64,000 nt of DNA from Allopusillimonas lactea (GTDB lineage: Bacteria > Pseudomonadota > Gammaproteobacteria > Burkholderiales > Burkholderiaceae_B), in the NCBI RefSeq assembly GCF_021653995.1, contig NZ_JAJJOZ010000002.1, positions 434,001-498,000 of the forward strand. The letters are read 5' to 3'. Position numbers and translations under genes: made by a program. Position 1 is the stretch's first letter. Every line of letters starts with the position of its first letter. The notes under the pieces are model-generated. The model was not told the origin of the DNA and did not search any database. It was given only the letters and a program-made list of their open reading frames with translations. Below, in pieces: positions 37,035 to 44,771 of this stretch.

Positions 37035-37784
37035 TCAGCGGGATTGGTGAGGCGGTGTGTTCATGGGCGTGAAGTCTTCGAGCACGGTTTCAAGTTTGTG
37101 CTTGAGATGGCGTTCCATGATGTCCGCAAGCCGCTGCGCGTCGCGCGCTTCAAGTGCATCCACCATGGCCAGGTGTTCGGCCATGGCGTTGTTCCACTTT
37201 TCGCGCACCAGGTTGGAACGAAAGCGTACATTTTGCAGCCGCAGGTTGATGCCCTGGTACACCCGCACGAGCAGCGCGTTGTGGCCGGCGGCGCTTATGC
37301 GGTCGTGGATCTCGCGGTTGACGCGGTAATACGCGGGCAGATCCTGACGGGCGTGCGAGGCCTGCATCTCGAAGGTAAGTGCGCGGATCTCGGTGATTTC
37401 CTGGTCGCTGATGCGTTCGCAGGCCAAGCGGCCTGACAGCGCCTCGAGCGCGCCCAGTACTTCAAAACTTTCGCGAATATCGTCTTCGGAGAGCGCGATG
37501 ACTTGGGCGCCGCGGTTGGGCTGTATGTCGATCAGGCCGTCTGCGTGGAGCAGGCGGAACGCTTCGCGCAATGGTGTGCGGGAAACCTGGAGTTGATTGC
37601 ACAGTGCCCGCTCGTTCAAGCGGGTGCCGGCGACGAGCGTGCCTTCGATGATCATGTCGCGCAGGCGCTCGGCGACTGTTCCAGGCAGCGTTTGTCTGTT
37701 CAACGGTTCAATGTCGGATGCTGTGTCGGCCAGCAAGGCGGTGTCTGCGTCGTTTATTTTCATTGGTATACCAAATTTTGACAT
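37035..37784 (-). CDS. GntR family (FCD/FadR type) transcriptional regulator
   Basis: A 249-residue repressor-type protein: winged helix-turn-helix about 30-95 (VAERLRDMIIEGTLVAGTRL, LQVSRTPLREAFRLLHADGL) and an all-helical FCD ligand domain with the metal-site pattern ending in REIHDRISAAGHN and MERHLKH. It heads the dehydrogenase-nitroreductase operon and faces the tctCBA operon. A TTGGTATACCAA palindrome lies between ATG 37784 and an in-frame ATG at 37763; the latter start would put the operator outside the coding region, and neither has a strong ribosome site. I infer it senses the transported acid and controls both directions. Confidence 0.88.
   Translation of the reverse strand: MSKFGIPMKINDADTALLADTASDIEPLNRQTLPGTVAERLRDMIIEGTLVAGTRLNERALCNQLQVSRTPLREAFRLLHADGLIDIQPNRGAQVIALSEDDIRESFEVLGALEALSGRLACERISDQEITEIRALTFEMQASHARQDLPAYYRVNREIHDRISAAGHNALLVRVYQGINLRLQNVRFRSNLVREKWNNAMAEHLAMVDALEARDAQRLADIMERHLKHKLETVLEDFTPMNTPPHQSR
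37764..37775. promoter_or_regulatory. GntR-type operator candidate 1
   Basis: Perfect 12-bp palindrome TTGGTATACCAA at the very start of the gntR gene. It fits the TnGTnnnACnA half-site logic of FCD-type GntR operators. Binding here would block gntR expression. Confidence 0.6.
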
Positions 37785-37848
37785 GTGGGCTGAAAATTCC
37801 CTTGCCTTTTGGTTTGACTGGTGTTTATTATTCCCGAACGTTGGAATT

Positions 37849-37858
37849 TTGTATACCA
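37849..37858. promoter_or_regulatory. GntR-type operator candidate 2
   Basis: TTGTATACCA shares the 8-mer GTATACCA with the first site and lies 85 bases further into the gntR-tctC gap, placed to affect transcription in both directions. The 282-base gap otherwise holds a long tctC leader without a recognisable element. Confidence 0.5.
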
Positions 37859-38066
37859 GATTGGCTATGCATCATTTCACGCAGCGTCAACCGTCGGCAT
37901 AAATAAAGCATTATTTTCCGGAATACGGCAAAGGCGCCTGCTTCCGGCCCATGTTTTGATCAAGAACCCGGCCGCTGTCATAACAGGGTTCCCTCGCATA
38001 AGAATGAATCGGCACGATACCGCTCATATAAGGGCGGCGATGCAGTTAATCGAAGAGGAGACATCC

Positions 38067-39083
38067 ATGAAGCACGCAACCCTGAAGCCATCCCGCACAT
38101 CCGTTGCTCTTGCCTCGCTGTTGGCGCTGGCGGGTATCGCCGCCACGCCCGCCCATGCCTGGGAGCCTACCCGCAATGTGGAGATTATCGTTCCGGCAGG
38201 GGCAGGCGGCGCGTCTGACCAGATGGCGCGCACGATTCAAAGCATTATCCTCAAACATAAGCTGATGAACCAATCCACATTGGTTCTGAACAAGGGCGGT
38301 GCCAGTGGTGCTGAAGGGATCATGGACACCAAGGCGTCGCCGGGTAATCCGCACAAGCTGATGGTGGCCTTCTCGGCCATCTACACACTACCCATCGCGG
38401 TGAAGCTGCCGTTCAACTGGCGCGATTTGAACCCGGTGGCCATGATCGCCAAGGATGAGTTCCTGCTCTGGACCAATGCCGAAACACCCTACAAAACGGC
38501 GGGTGATTATTTGAAGGCGGTCAAGGAAAAGCCCGCCGGTAGCTTCAAGATGGGCGGCACGGGTGCCAAGCGCGAAGACCAGATCGTTACCATTGCGCTG
38601 GAGAAAGCCTCGGGTGCCAAGTTTACCTACGTGCCCTATAAAAGCGGCGGGGAAGCGGCAACCCAATTAGTGGGCAAGCACACGGATTCCAACGTCAACA
38701 ACCCCAGTGAAAACATCGCACAATGGCGCGCCGGGCAGATCAATGCGCTCTGTGTGTTTTCCGATGCGCGCATGCACTATACCGACAAGGTCACGACAAG
38801 CCAGTCGTGGTCCGACATCCCCACATGCAAAGAGCAGGGCTATGACGTGCAGTACCAGATGCTGCGCGGTTTCTTCCTGCCGCCTGACACCACGCCGGAA
38901 CAGGCTCAATACTACGCGGGCGTGCTGCGCAAGGTCAGTGAAACGTCGGAGTGGAAGGATTACCTGAACAAGCAGGCGCTCAATGGCCAATTCCTGGAAG
39001 GCAAGGATTATGTAGCCTTTCTGGAAAAGGACGAGGCATACCACAAGACGCTGATGAATGAAGCCGGCTTGGCTGCGAAGTAA
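38067..39083 (+). CDS. tctC: TTT-system substrate-binding protein, TctC/Bug family
   Basis: Periplasmic receptor, 338 residues, with a signal peptide ending in ATPAHA (about 31). The Bug fold is seen in VEIIVPAGAGGASDQMAR (about 36-53) and the YVPYKSGGEAATQL strand. ATG 38067 follows AGGAG by 7 bases. It is a divergent Bug member: the ligand loop usually reading PFPPGG reads VPAGAGGA. It is the first gene of a tctC-tctB-tctA operon. The substrate is probably a carboxylate; the neighbouring dehydrogenase suggests a hydroxy acid. The 184 bases that follow it before tctB carry a tandem array. Confidence 0.9.
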   Translation: MKHATLKPSRTSVALASLLALAGIAATPAHAWEPTRNVEIIVPAGAGGASDQMARTIQSIILKHKLMNQSTLVLNKGGASGAEGIMDTKASPGNPHKLMVAFSAIYTLPIAVKLPFNWRDLNPVAMIAKDEFLLWTNAETPYKTAGDYLKAVKEKPAGSFKMGGTGAKREDQIVTIALEKASGAKFTYVPYKSGGEAATQLVGKHTDSNVNNPSENIAQWRAGQINALCVFSDARMHYTDKVTTSQSWSDIPTCKEQGYDVQYQMLRGFFLPPDTTPEQAQYYAGVLRKVSETSEWKDYLNKQALNGQFLEGKDYVAFLEKDEAYHKTLMNEAGLAAK

Positions 39084-39095
39084 TCCAAGTTGTCG

Positions 39096-39254
39096 AACGG
39101 GCGAGCCGGGCAATCGACCCGCCCGGTGATCGACAAGCCGGGTAACCGACAAGCCGCGGGATCGTCGCGCCGAGTGATGGACAAGGTGCATGATCGGCAA
39201 GGCAGCCAACCGGCTGGCCGGTCAACCGGCAAGTCGGCAGATCGGCAATCTCTC
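39096..39254 (+). repeat. Degenerate tandem array, 16-bp period, about 10 units, in the tctC-tctB gap
   Basis: Units aligned at 39096, 39112, 39128, 39144, 39160, 39176, 39192, 39208, 39224 and 39240 share a core of 13 bases near gatcggcaagccg followed by 3 variable bases: for example gatcgacaagccg, aaccgacaagccg, gatcggcaaggca, aaccggcaagtcg. The period is not a multiple of three, so it is not protein coding. The array fills almost the whole space between the tctC stop and the tctB ribosome site (AGGAGG), which stays intact after it. Confidence 0.85.
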
Positions 39255-39267
39255 CAGGAGGTTTGAT

Positions 39268-39792
39268 ATGGCGCAAGAATCGGCGCGCGAGGACGCTCAG
39301 CATGCGCGCAGCGGCATTCTGAGCACCTGCGTGGTGGACGCCCTCACGGCAGTGGCGGTGTTTCTGATCGGTGTGGTGATGATGGTAGACAACACCAAAC
39401 TGGGCGTCAGTTGGGGCGAAACCGGCCCGCAATCAGGTTACTTCCCCTATCACATAGGCGCGATCCTGTGCATCGCCAGCGTAGCGGTGTTGTGCAGCGC
39501 ACTCTTTGGCAAACGGCGCAATCGCGAGCCTTTTGTGGCGTGGTCGCGTTTCAGGCTGGTGCTGGCGGTCCTGGTGCCCACCATCGTGTATGTGCTGTTG
39601 ATTCAGTTCATGGGTATATACGTGGCGTCAGTGCTGTTCATAGCGGGCTTCATGCGGGTGCTGGGGCGTATAGGCTGGCTCAAGACTGTGCTGGTCAGCG
39701 TGGGCGTGAATGTGCTGCTGTTCTGGATGTTTGAAGTGCAATTCATGGTTCCGCTGCCGAAAGGGCCGCTGGAGGCCTACTTCGGTTACTGA
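39268..39792 (+). CDS. tctB: TTT-system small membrane subunit TctB
   Basis: A 174-residue membrane protein with four hydrophobic helices (about ALTAVAVFLIGVVMM, ILCIASVAVLCSALF, LAVLVPTIVYVLLIQFMG with the following VASVLFIAGF, and VLVSVGVNVLLFWMF), the standard TctB topology, and the family phrase GPQSGYFPYHIG. ATG 39268 is preceded by a strong CAGGAGG. It assembles with TctA in the inner membrane. Beyond its TGA stop the same frame remains open for another 70 codons through a 9-bp repeat array, ending at 40005 inside tctA; see findings. Confidence 0.9.
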   Translation: MAQESAREDAQHARSGILSTCVVDALTAVAVFLIGVVMMVDNTKLGVSWGETGPQSGYFPYHIGAILCIASVAVLCSALFGKRRNREPFVAWSRFRLVLAVLVPTIVYVLLIQFMGIYVASVLFIAGFMRVLGRIGWLKTVLVSVGVNVLLFWMFEVQFMVPLPKGPLEAYFGY

Positions 39793-39803
39793 GCATTTTT
39801 CAG

Positions 39804-39974
39804 TGCGGCGTTTGCAGTGTTTGCCGCGGATTCAGCAATCTGTGCGAGTGCAGAAGATTCCTCGTTTGCGACAGCTTCAGCGTTTACAGCAGTTCCAGTG
39901 ATTGCAGCAATTTCAGCGATTGACGTGATTGAAGCAGTTGCGGCCGTTGCGGCAGCTGCGGCGATTCAAGCACA
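39804..39974 (+). repeat. Degenerate tandem array, 9-bp period, about 19 units, in the tctB-tctA gap
   Basis: Nine-base units with a consensus near tgcagcgat run without interruption: tgcggcgtt, tgcagtgtt, tgccgcgga, ttcagcaat and so on to ttcagcgat, tgacgtgat, tgaagcagt, tgcggccgt, tgcggcagc, tgcggcgat. In the tctB frame the units encode a loose tripeptide repeat (I/V/F, then A/S/T, then A). The array starts 11 bases after the tctB stop and ends just before the tctA ribosome site (GGAG). Confidence 0.85.
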
Positions 39975-39992
39975 CAGACCCGGAGAATCGTT

Positions 39993-41528
39993 GTGGATGA
40001 ACTAGGCGCGTTGTTTCATGGTTTTGGCACGGTGCTGAGCTGGTACAACATTGGCATGATGTTGATCGGGCTGGTGTTGGGCGTGGTGATTGGTGTGCTG
40101 CCCGGCCTTGGCGGGCCCAACGGTGTGGCGATCCTGTTGCCGCTCACGTTCACCATGCCGCCCACGTCCGCCATCATCATGCTGTCCTGTATCTATTGGG
40201 GGTCGCTCTTTGCAGGCGCAATCACCTCAATACTCTTTAATATTCCCGGCGAGACGTCATCGGTGGCCACCACATTCGACGGCTATCCGCTGGCGCAGCA
40301 AGGCAAGGCCGGCAATGCACTCACCGCCTCGTTCACCGGGTCGTTCGTGGGCGCGTTGTCGGGCGTGCTTCTGATTACCTTCTTGGCGCCCATGGTTTCG
40401 CGGTTCGCATTGCAGTTTGGTCCGGCGGAATTTTTCGCCGTCTTCCTGCTGACGTTTTGCAGCTTTGTGGGCACTGACAAGAAGACGCCGTTCAAGACGG
40501 TGATTGCCATGATGCTGGGTTTCGGCCTGGCCGCCATCGGCATGGATACTGTGAGCGGCGAACTGCGCATGACGTTTGGCATGCCGGGTCTGTTGCGCGG
40601 GATTGATTTTCTGGTGGTGGTGATCGGTCTGTTCGGCATCGGGGAGATTCTGGTCAGCATGGAGGAGGGCCTGAAGTTCGAAGGCAAGAACGGCCGCATC
40701 AACTTGAAAGTCGTGCTGCAAACCTGGCGCGAGCTGCCCCGTTACTGGGCCACGCTGATACGCAGCACGCTGGTGGGGTGCTGGATGGGCGTGACGCCGG
40801 GCGGCGCCACGGCCGCATCATTCATGGGTTATGGGCTGGCACAGCGCTTTTCGCGCAATGGCCACAAGTTCGGCACCGGCGAACTGGAAGGCGTGGTGGC
40901 GCCCGAAACGGCGGCGCACGCATCGGGCACATCTGCCCTGCTGCCCATGCTGGCGCTCGGCATCCCGGGCTCGGCCACTGCGGCGGTGCTGCTGGGCGGG
41001 CTGATGATCTGGGGCTTGCAGCCCGGCCCGCTGTTGTTCGTGGAGCAGAAAGAGTTTGTCTGGAGCCTGATCGCCAGCATGTATCTGGGCAATTTCGTAG
41101 GTTTGATCATTGTGCTCAGTACGGTGCCGCTGTTCGCGGCGATTCTGCGCATTCCGTTCGCGATTGTGGCTCCCATCATTATTGTGGTGTGCGCGATTGG
41201 CGCCTACTCGGTCAACAATGCCATGCTGGATGTCTGGTACATGCTGTTGTTCGGGGTGGTCGGCTACGTGCTCAAGAAGCTCAACTATCCGCTCGCGCCC
41301 CTGGTGCTGGCACTGGTGCTGGGCGACAGAATGGAAGACGCCTTCCGGCAGGCGATGTTGGGCCCCGGCACTGGTCTGCACTTGTTCTGGTCTAATTCGC
41401 TGGTTGGCACAATCACCACGCTGGCGCTGGCCATGCTGTTCTGGCCGCTTTTGGCGCTGGTGTGGCGAAGGGTGCGTGGCCTGCGCAATGGGCGGGGCGC
41501 CATGGGTTCCGGCTTGATGAAACAGTGA
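39993..41528 (+). CDS. tctA: TTT-system large membrane permease TctA
   Basis: The transport channel of the tripartite tricarboxylate family: 511 residues, about 11-12 membrane helices. Both copies of the family's glycine motif are visible: VIGVLPGLGGPNGVAILLP (about 31-49) and GVTPGGATAASFMGY; also SILFNIPGETSSVATTFDG and LALGIPGSATAAVLLGG. The start is GTG 39993 with GGAG 7 bases upstream. It is the third gene of the operon. Immediately after its TGA a 16-bp direct repeat occurs, and a LysR gene converges from the other side. Confidence 0.94.
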   Translation: MDELGALFHGFGTVLSWYNIGMMLIGLVLGVVIGVLPGLGGPNGVAILLPLTFTMPPTSAIIMLSCIYWGSLFAGAITSILFNIPGETSSVATTFDGYPLAQQGKAGNALTASFTGSFVGALSGVLLITFLAPMVSRFALQFGPAEFFAVFLLTFCSFVGTDKKTPFKTVIAMMLGFGLAAIGMDTVSGELRMTFGMPGLLRGIDFLVVVIGLFGIGEILVSMEEGLKFEGKNGRINLKVVLQTWRELPRYWATLIRSTLVGCWMGVTPGGATAASFMGYGLAQRFSRNGHKFGTGELEGVVAPETAAHASGTSALLPMLALGIPGSATAAVLLGGLMIWGLQPGPLLFVEQKEFVWSLIASMYLGNFVGLIIVLSTVPLFAAILRIPFAIVAPIIIVVCAIGAYSVNNAMLDVWYMLLFGVVGYVLKKLNYPLAPLVLALVLGDRMEDAFRQAMLGPGTGLHLFWSNSLVGTITTLALAMLFWPLLALVWRRVRGLRNGRGAMGSGLMKQ

Positions 41529-41557
41529 GGTGCGGGTTGCGTGAGGTACGGGTTGTT
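41526..41557 (+). repeat. Two-unit 16-bp direct repeat after tctA
   Basis: tgaggtgcgggttgcg is followed directly by tgaggtacgggttgtt, starting at the tctA stop codon. Thirteen of 16 bases agree. It shares its period, not its sequence, with the array in the tctC-tctB gap. Confidence 0.6.
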
Positions 41558-41566
41558 GCCGCCGCG

Positions 41567-42466
41567 TCAGCTCTCGGCGGCAACCTCCAGCAGCCATTCG
41601 CGGAACGCAGATAGTGCGGGATGATGGCTGTGCCGCTCTGGGTAGCACAGTACATAGCCATGCTGAATCGAAACCGGGATATCGAACGGTACGGCGACGT
41701 GGCCCGATTCGATTTCGTCGTGCACAAGGCAGCGCTGCAGCACAGCGATGCCCATGTCAGCCATGACGGCGCGCACAATGATGGATACTTGGTCCATCCC
41801 CGTGGACAGCGTGGGCGTGGTGTCGACGCCCACGGCGGCGAACCACTGCCGCCAGTTCTCGCGCGCGTTGGCATGGTAAAGCAGCGGTTCGTCCAGCAGT
41901 TCGGCCGGTTTCTTCCAGCGGCCAACAGCGCGCCGTGCCTTGAGCCTATCGGGGTGGCAGATGACCACCACATCGCGGCCAATGATGTAATCGCAATGCA
42001 GCCGCGGCCATTGGCCCGGTACACCGGCCAATATCGCGGCATCTGGCGCAAGCCCCGAAAAATCCTCATCACGCCGGTAGGCGGCGAATGTCAGCGCGAT
42101 GTCGGGATGGCGCTGATGGAAGGCGGGTAGGCGCGGCACCAGCCACACGCTGGCCAGTGTCGGGACGACAGCCAAACACAAGGCATCGCGCGAATAGCCT
42201 GCCCGCAACTGGGCCGACACCCCCTCGATAACCTGTAAGGGCTGCGCCACGGCGTCAAGCAGTTGTTGGCCCGCAGCGGTGAGTGCAAGCCCGTGTGCGT
42301 TCCGCTGCAACAGCGGCTGGCCGAAGTGCGCTTCCAGGCGAGCGATGGCCCGGCTGATCGCACCCTGTGTCAGGCACAATGCGTCGGCTGCCCGGGTAAA
42401 ACTGCCCAGCCGTACCGCGGTAACGAAGGCATGTAGTTCGGACATGGACGGCGAGTGTATGCGCAT
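41567..42466 (-). CDS. LysR family transcriptional regulator
   Basis: A 299-residue LTTR: the N-terminal helix-turn-helix (MSELHAFVTAVRLGSF, LTQGAISRAIARLEAH) is followed by the two-lobed effector domain (about 95-295). It is of the GcvA-like subtype, judged by GLALTAAGQQLLDAV and the late GMDQVSIIVRAVMADMG. ATG 42466 is preferred over an upstream ATG at 42601 that would add 45 residues of unlikely sequence. It diverges from the Bug receptor-amidohydrolase pair and probably activates it; an inverted repeat lies between them. Confidence 0.88.
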   Translation of the reverse strand: MRIHSPSMSELHAFVTAVRLGSFTRAADALCLTQGAISRAIARLEAHFGQPLLQRNAHGLALTAAGQQLLDAVAQPLQVIEGVSAQLRAGYSRDALCLAVVPTLASVWLVPRLPAFHQRHPDIALTFAAYRRDEDFSGLAPDAAILAGVPGQWPRLHCDYIIGRDVVVICHPDRLKARRAVGRWKKPAELLDEPLLYHANARENWRQWFAAVGVDTTPTLSTGMDQVSIIVRAVMADMGIAVLQRCLVHDEIESGHVAVPFDIPVSIQHGYVLCYPERHSHHPALSAFREWLLEVAAES

Positions 42467-42604
42467 GGACGGAAGTTGAAACGCGTCGGTAAATACAGGA
42501 AGCCGCGTTGAACGCAGCCCGCGAAAAACAGGTACATGAATGCCGCGGCATCGCCAGCCCGGGCGATTACCCGATGACATATCAGACAATCGACCGAACA
42601 TGAC

Positions 42605-42629
42605 AGAATGTAATGATAACTTGCATTCT
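42605..42629. promoter_or_regulatory. Inverted repeat, candidate LysR box
   Basis: AGAATG, 13 bases, CATTCT; extending inward gives AGAATGTAA against AGAATGCAA (8 of 9 match). It lies about 70 bases before the Bug gene and 139 bases before the LysR start, the usual place for an LTTR regulatory site. Confidence 0.5.
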
Positions 42630-42698
42630 AGTCGTTTGTTGCGGCCACCTGAATTGCCGATACTTCAACATCATTACTACTACTCATTGGGGAACCGT

Positions 42699-43703
42699 AT
42701 GTCTGCTTATCGTTCGAAGTTGGCCTGTCTGGCGTTTGCGGGCGCCACGCTGTCCACATTTGGCGTTATGCCGGCCGCTGTCGCGGCGGACGCCTATCCC
42801 TCACATGCCATTCGCCTGATTGTGCCGTTCGCGGCTGGCGGCTCCACAGACCTGGTGGGGCGCCTGATCGCCGAGTATCTCAGCAAGGATCTGGGGCAGT
42901 CGGTGGTGGTCGAGAACAAGGCAGGCGCGGGCGGCGCGCTGGGTGCGGAGCAGATTGCGCGCGCCCAGCCTGATGGCTATACCATCGGCATGGCAACGGT
43001 AAGCACGCACGGTTCCAACCCGGCCATTTATCCCAACCTGAAATACGATCCCATCAAGGATTTTGCGCCCATTTCCAACGTGATGGGTGTTCCCAGCGTG
43101 TTTGCCGTCAACCCCAAGGTGCCGGCCAAGACGATGAAGGAATTCGTTGCGCTGGCCAAGGCCCAGCCGGGCAAGTATTCGTTCGCCTCGCCGGGCGTGG
43201 CCTCTTTGGGCCATGCCAACATCGAGAACTTCATGATGCTGTCGGGTATCGATCTGCTGCATGTGCCCTACCGCGGCGCGGGCCCGGCACTGAACGACGC
43301 GCTGGCCGGCCAGGTGGATTCGATCACCGACAACCTGTCTTCGACGCTTCCGCATCTGCAGGAAGGGCGCTTGCGCCCCTTGGCTGTGCTGGGCGCAGAA
43401 CGCAGCAAAGTGCTGCCTGATGTGCCTACCTACGCTGAGCTTGGCTACCCCGAAATGGGCACGGGCGGCTGGTTCGGCCTGGTGGCGCCCGCGGGCACAC
43501 CCAAGGCGGTCATTGAGAAGCTGAACGCATCGGTGCGCAAAGTGACGCAAGACCCGGCCTTCCAGGAACGCGCGGCCAATGTGGGCGCGACGATCATGAC
43601 TAACTCGCCGGAAGCGTTTGCCGCGCAGATGAAGGCAGCCATTGAGCGTTATACCTTGGTAGCGCAAAAAGCCAACATTCAAGTTCAGGCAAACAAGAAA
43701 TGA
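42699..43703 (+). CDS. Bug family (TctC) periplasmic receptor, orphan
   Basis: A 334-residue solute receptor with a signal peptide ending AAVAA (about 29) and canonical Bug loops: IRLIVPFAAGGSTDLVGR (about 38-55), VENKAGAGGALGAEQIA and LLHVPYRGAGPALNDALAG. The start ATG 42699 follows TTGGGG. No TctA/TctB genes accompany it; such orphan receptors are numerous in Alcaligenaceae and are thought to share membrane components or to act as sensors. Its stop overlaps the next start (ATGA), tying it to an N-formylglutamate amidohydrolase, so the ligand may be an N-acyl or formyl amino acid. Confidence 0.92.
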   Translation: MSAYRSKLACLAFAGATLSTFGVMPAAVAADAYPSHAIRLIVPFAAGGSTDLVGRLIAEYLSKDLGQSVVVENKAGAGGALGAEQIARAQPDGYTIGMATVSTHGSNPAIYPNLKYDPIKDFAPISNVMGVPSVFAVNPKVPAKTMKEFVALAKAQPGKYSFASPGVASLGHANIENFMMLSGIDLLHVPYRGAGPALNDALAGQVDSITDNLSSTLPHLQEGRLRPLAVLGAERSKVLPDVPTYAELGYPEMGTGGWFGLVAPAGTPKAVIEKLNASVRKVTQDPAFQERAANVGATIMTNSPEAFAAQMKAAIERYTLVAQKANIQVQANKK

Positions 43704-44563
43704 TGTCAGGCACGGGCCCGAATCCGCCATTCATTCGTATTGACCCGGCGGGGCCGGTGATCCCTTTGGTGTGCGACTCGCCGCACAGCGGCACGGTGTA
43801 TCCGGCCGACTTCAACGCGGCGGCGCCCATGGCGCTGCTGCGCCAGGGCGAGGATACACATGTGGACCAGCTCTGGGAGGCTGCCCCGCGTGTTGGCGCC
43901 ACACTCATTGCAGCTACATTCCCACGCACGTATATCGACCCTAACCGTACGCTCCAGGACTTGGATCCGGACGCATTGGACGGTGTGTGGCATGAGCCGT
44001 TGCAGCCGGGAGAGAAGACGCGCCTGGGCAAGGGGCTGGTGTGGACACGCATGGATCCGCGCACGCCGATCTATGACCGCCGCCTGACGGTTGCACAGGT
44101 GCGCACCCGCATCGAGCATTATTATCGTCCCTATCATGCAGCGATTGCGCAGGCGGTCAAGGAGCGTTACGAGGCCTTTGGCGCATTGTGGCACCTGAAC
44201 CTGCATTCCATGCCCAACGATGCCTACGCGCGGCTGGGCATGGACAGCAGCCGACCGTTGGCGGATTTTGTGCTGGGCGACCGCGATGGCACAACCTGTG
44301 AGCCCGGATTCGTGGGCTGTATTGAAGATTGCCTGCGCGATCTGGGCTATACGGTTGCGCGCAACGACCCCTACAAAGGCGTGCAGCTCATCGCCCAGAT
44401 CGGCCAGCCGGCGCAGCGGCGGCACAGTCTGCAGATCGAGATACGCCGGCCTGTCTACATGGATGAAGCCACGCGCGAGCGCAATGAGGGCTTCGTCACC
44501 CTGCAGCGGAACCTGGGAGCCTTGTTGGCGGAAGTGGCGGGGTATATCCGGCGCCGCATATAG
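43700..44563 (+). CDS. N-formylglutamate amidohydrolase family protein
   Basis: A 287-residue zinc-type hydrolase of the HutG/FGase class that releases formate from N-formylglutamate in one branch of histidine breakdown. The N-terminal VCDSPHSGTVYPADF carries the family's His, DTHVDQL follows, and HLNLHSMPNDAY carries a further candidate ligand; YIDPNRTLQDLD is also typical. The Asp/His residues are therefore in place. No other hut gene is nearby, and related members act on other N-formyl compounds, so the substrate is open. It overlaps the Bug gene by 4 bases. Confidence 0.88.
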   Translation: MMSGTGPNPPFIRIDPAGPVIPLVCDSPHSGTVYPADFNAAAPMALLRQGEDTHVDQLWEAAPRVGATLIAATFPRTYIDPNRTLQDLDPDALDGVWHEPLQPGEKTRLGKGLVWTRMDPRTPIYDRRLTVAQVRTRIEHYYRPYHAAIAQAVKERYEAFGALWHLNLHSMPNDAYARLGMDSSRPLADFVLGDRDGTTCEPGFVGCIEDCLRDLGYTVARNDPYKGVQLIAQIGQPAQRRHSLQIEIRRPVYMDEATRERNEGFVTLQRNLGALLAEVAGYIRRRI

Positions 44564-44771
44564 CTTGGCGCGCCGGCCCGCGCTCGCTGGCTGGCTGCGA
44601 TGCGGCTACCAGAACCTCACAACGACGTAGGATGATTAGCCATAAGGCCATCTGTGTACAGCCTTGCATTTGGCGCTAAGCTATATCCAGTAGGTCAGGA
44701 TGTTTCCCGCCATGGGCAGCGCACTGGCAGGCATTGCGCGTTGCCGTGTTCAATTCGCAAGGAGCGTACAC

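Noticed and set aside
39096..39974. CRISPR array
   Set aside because: Units are contiguous without spacers, degenerate and 9 or 16 bp long; no cas gene is present.
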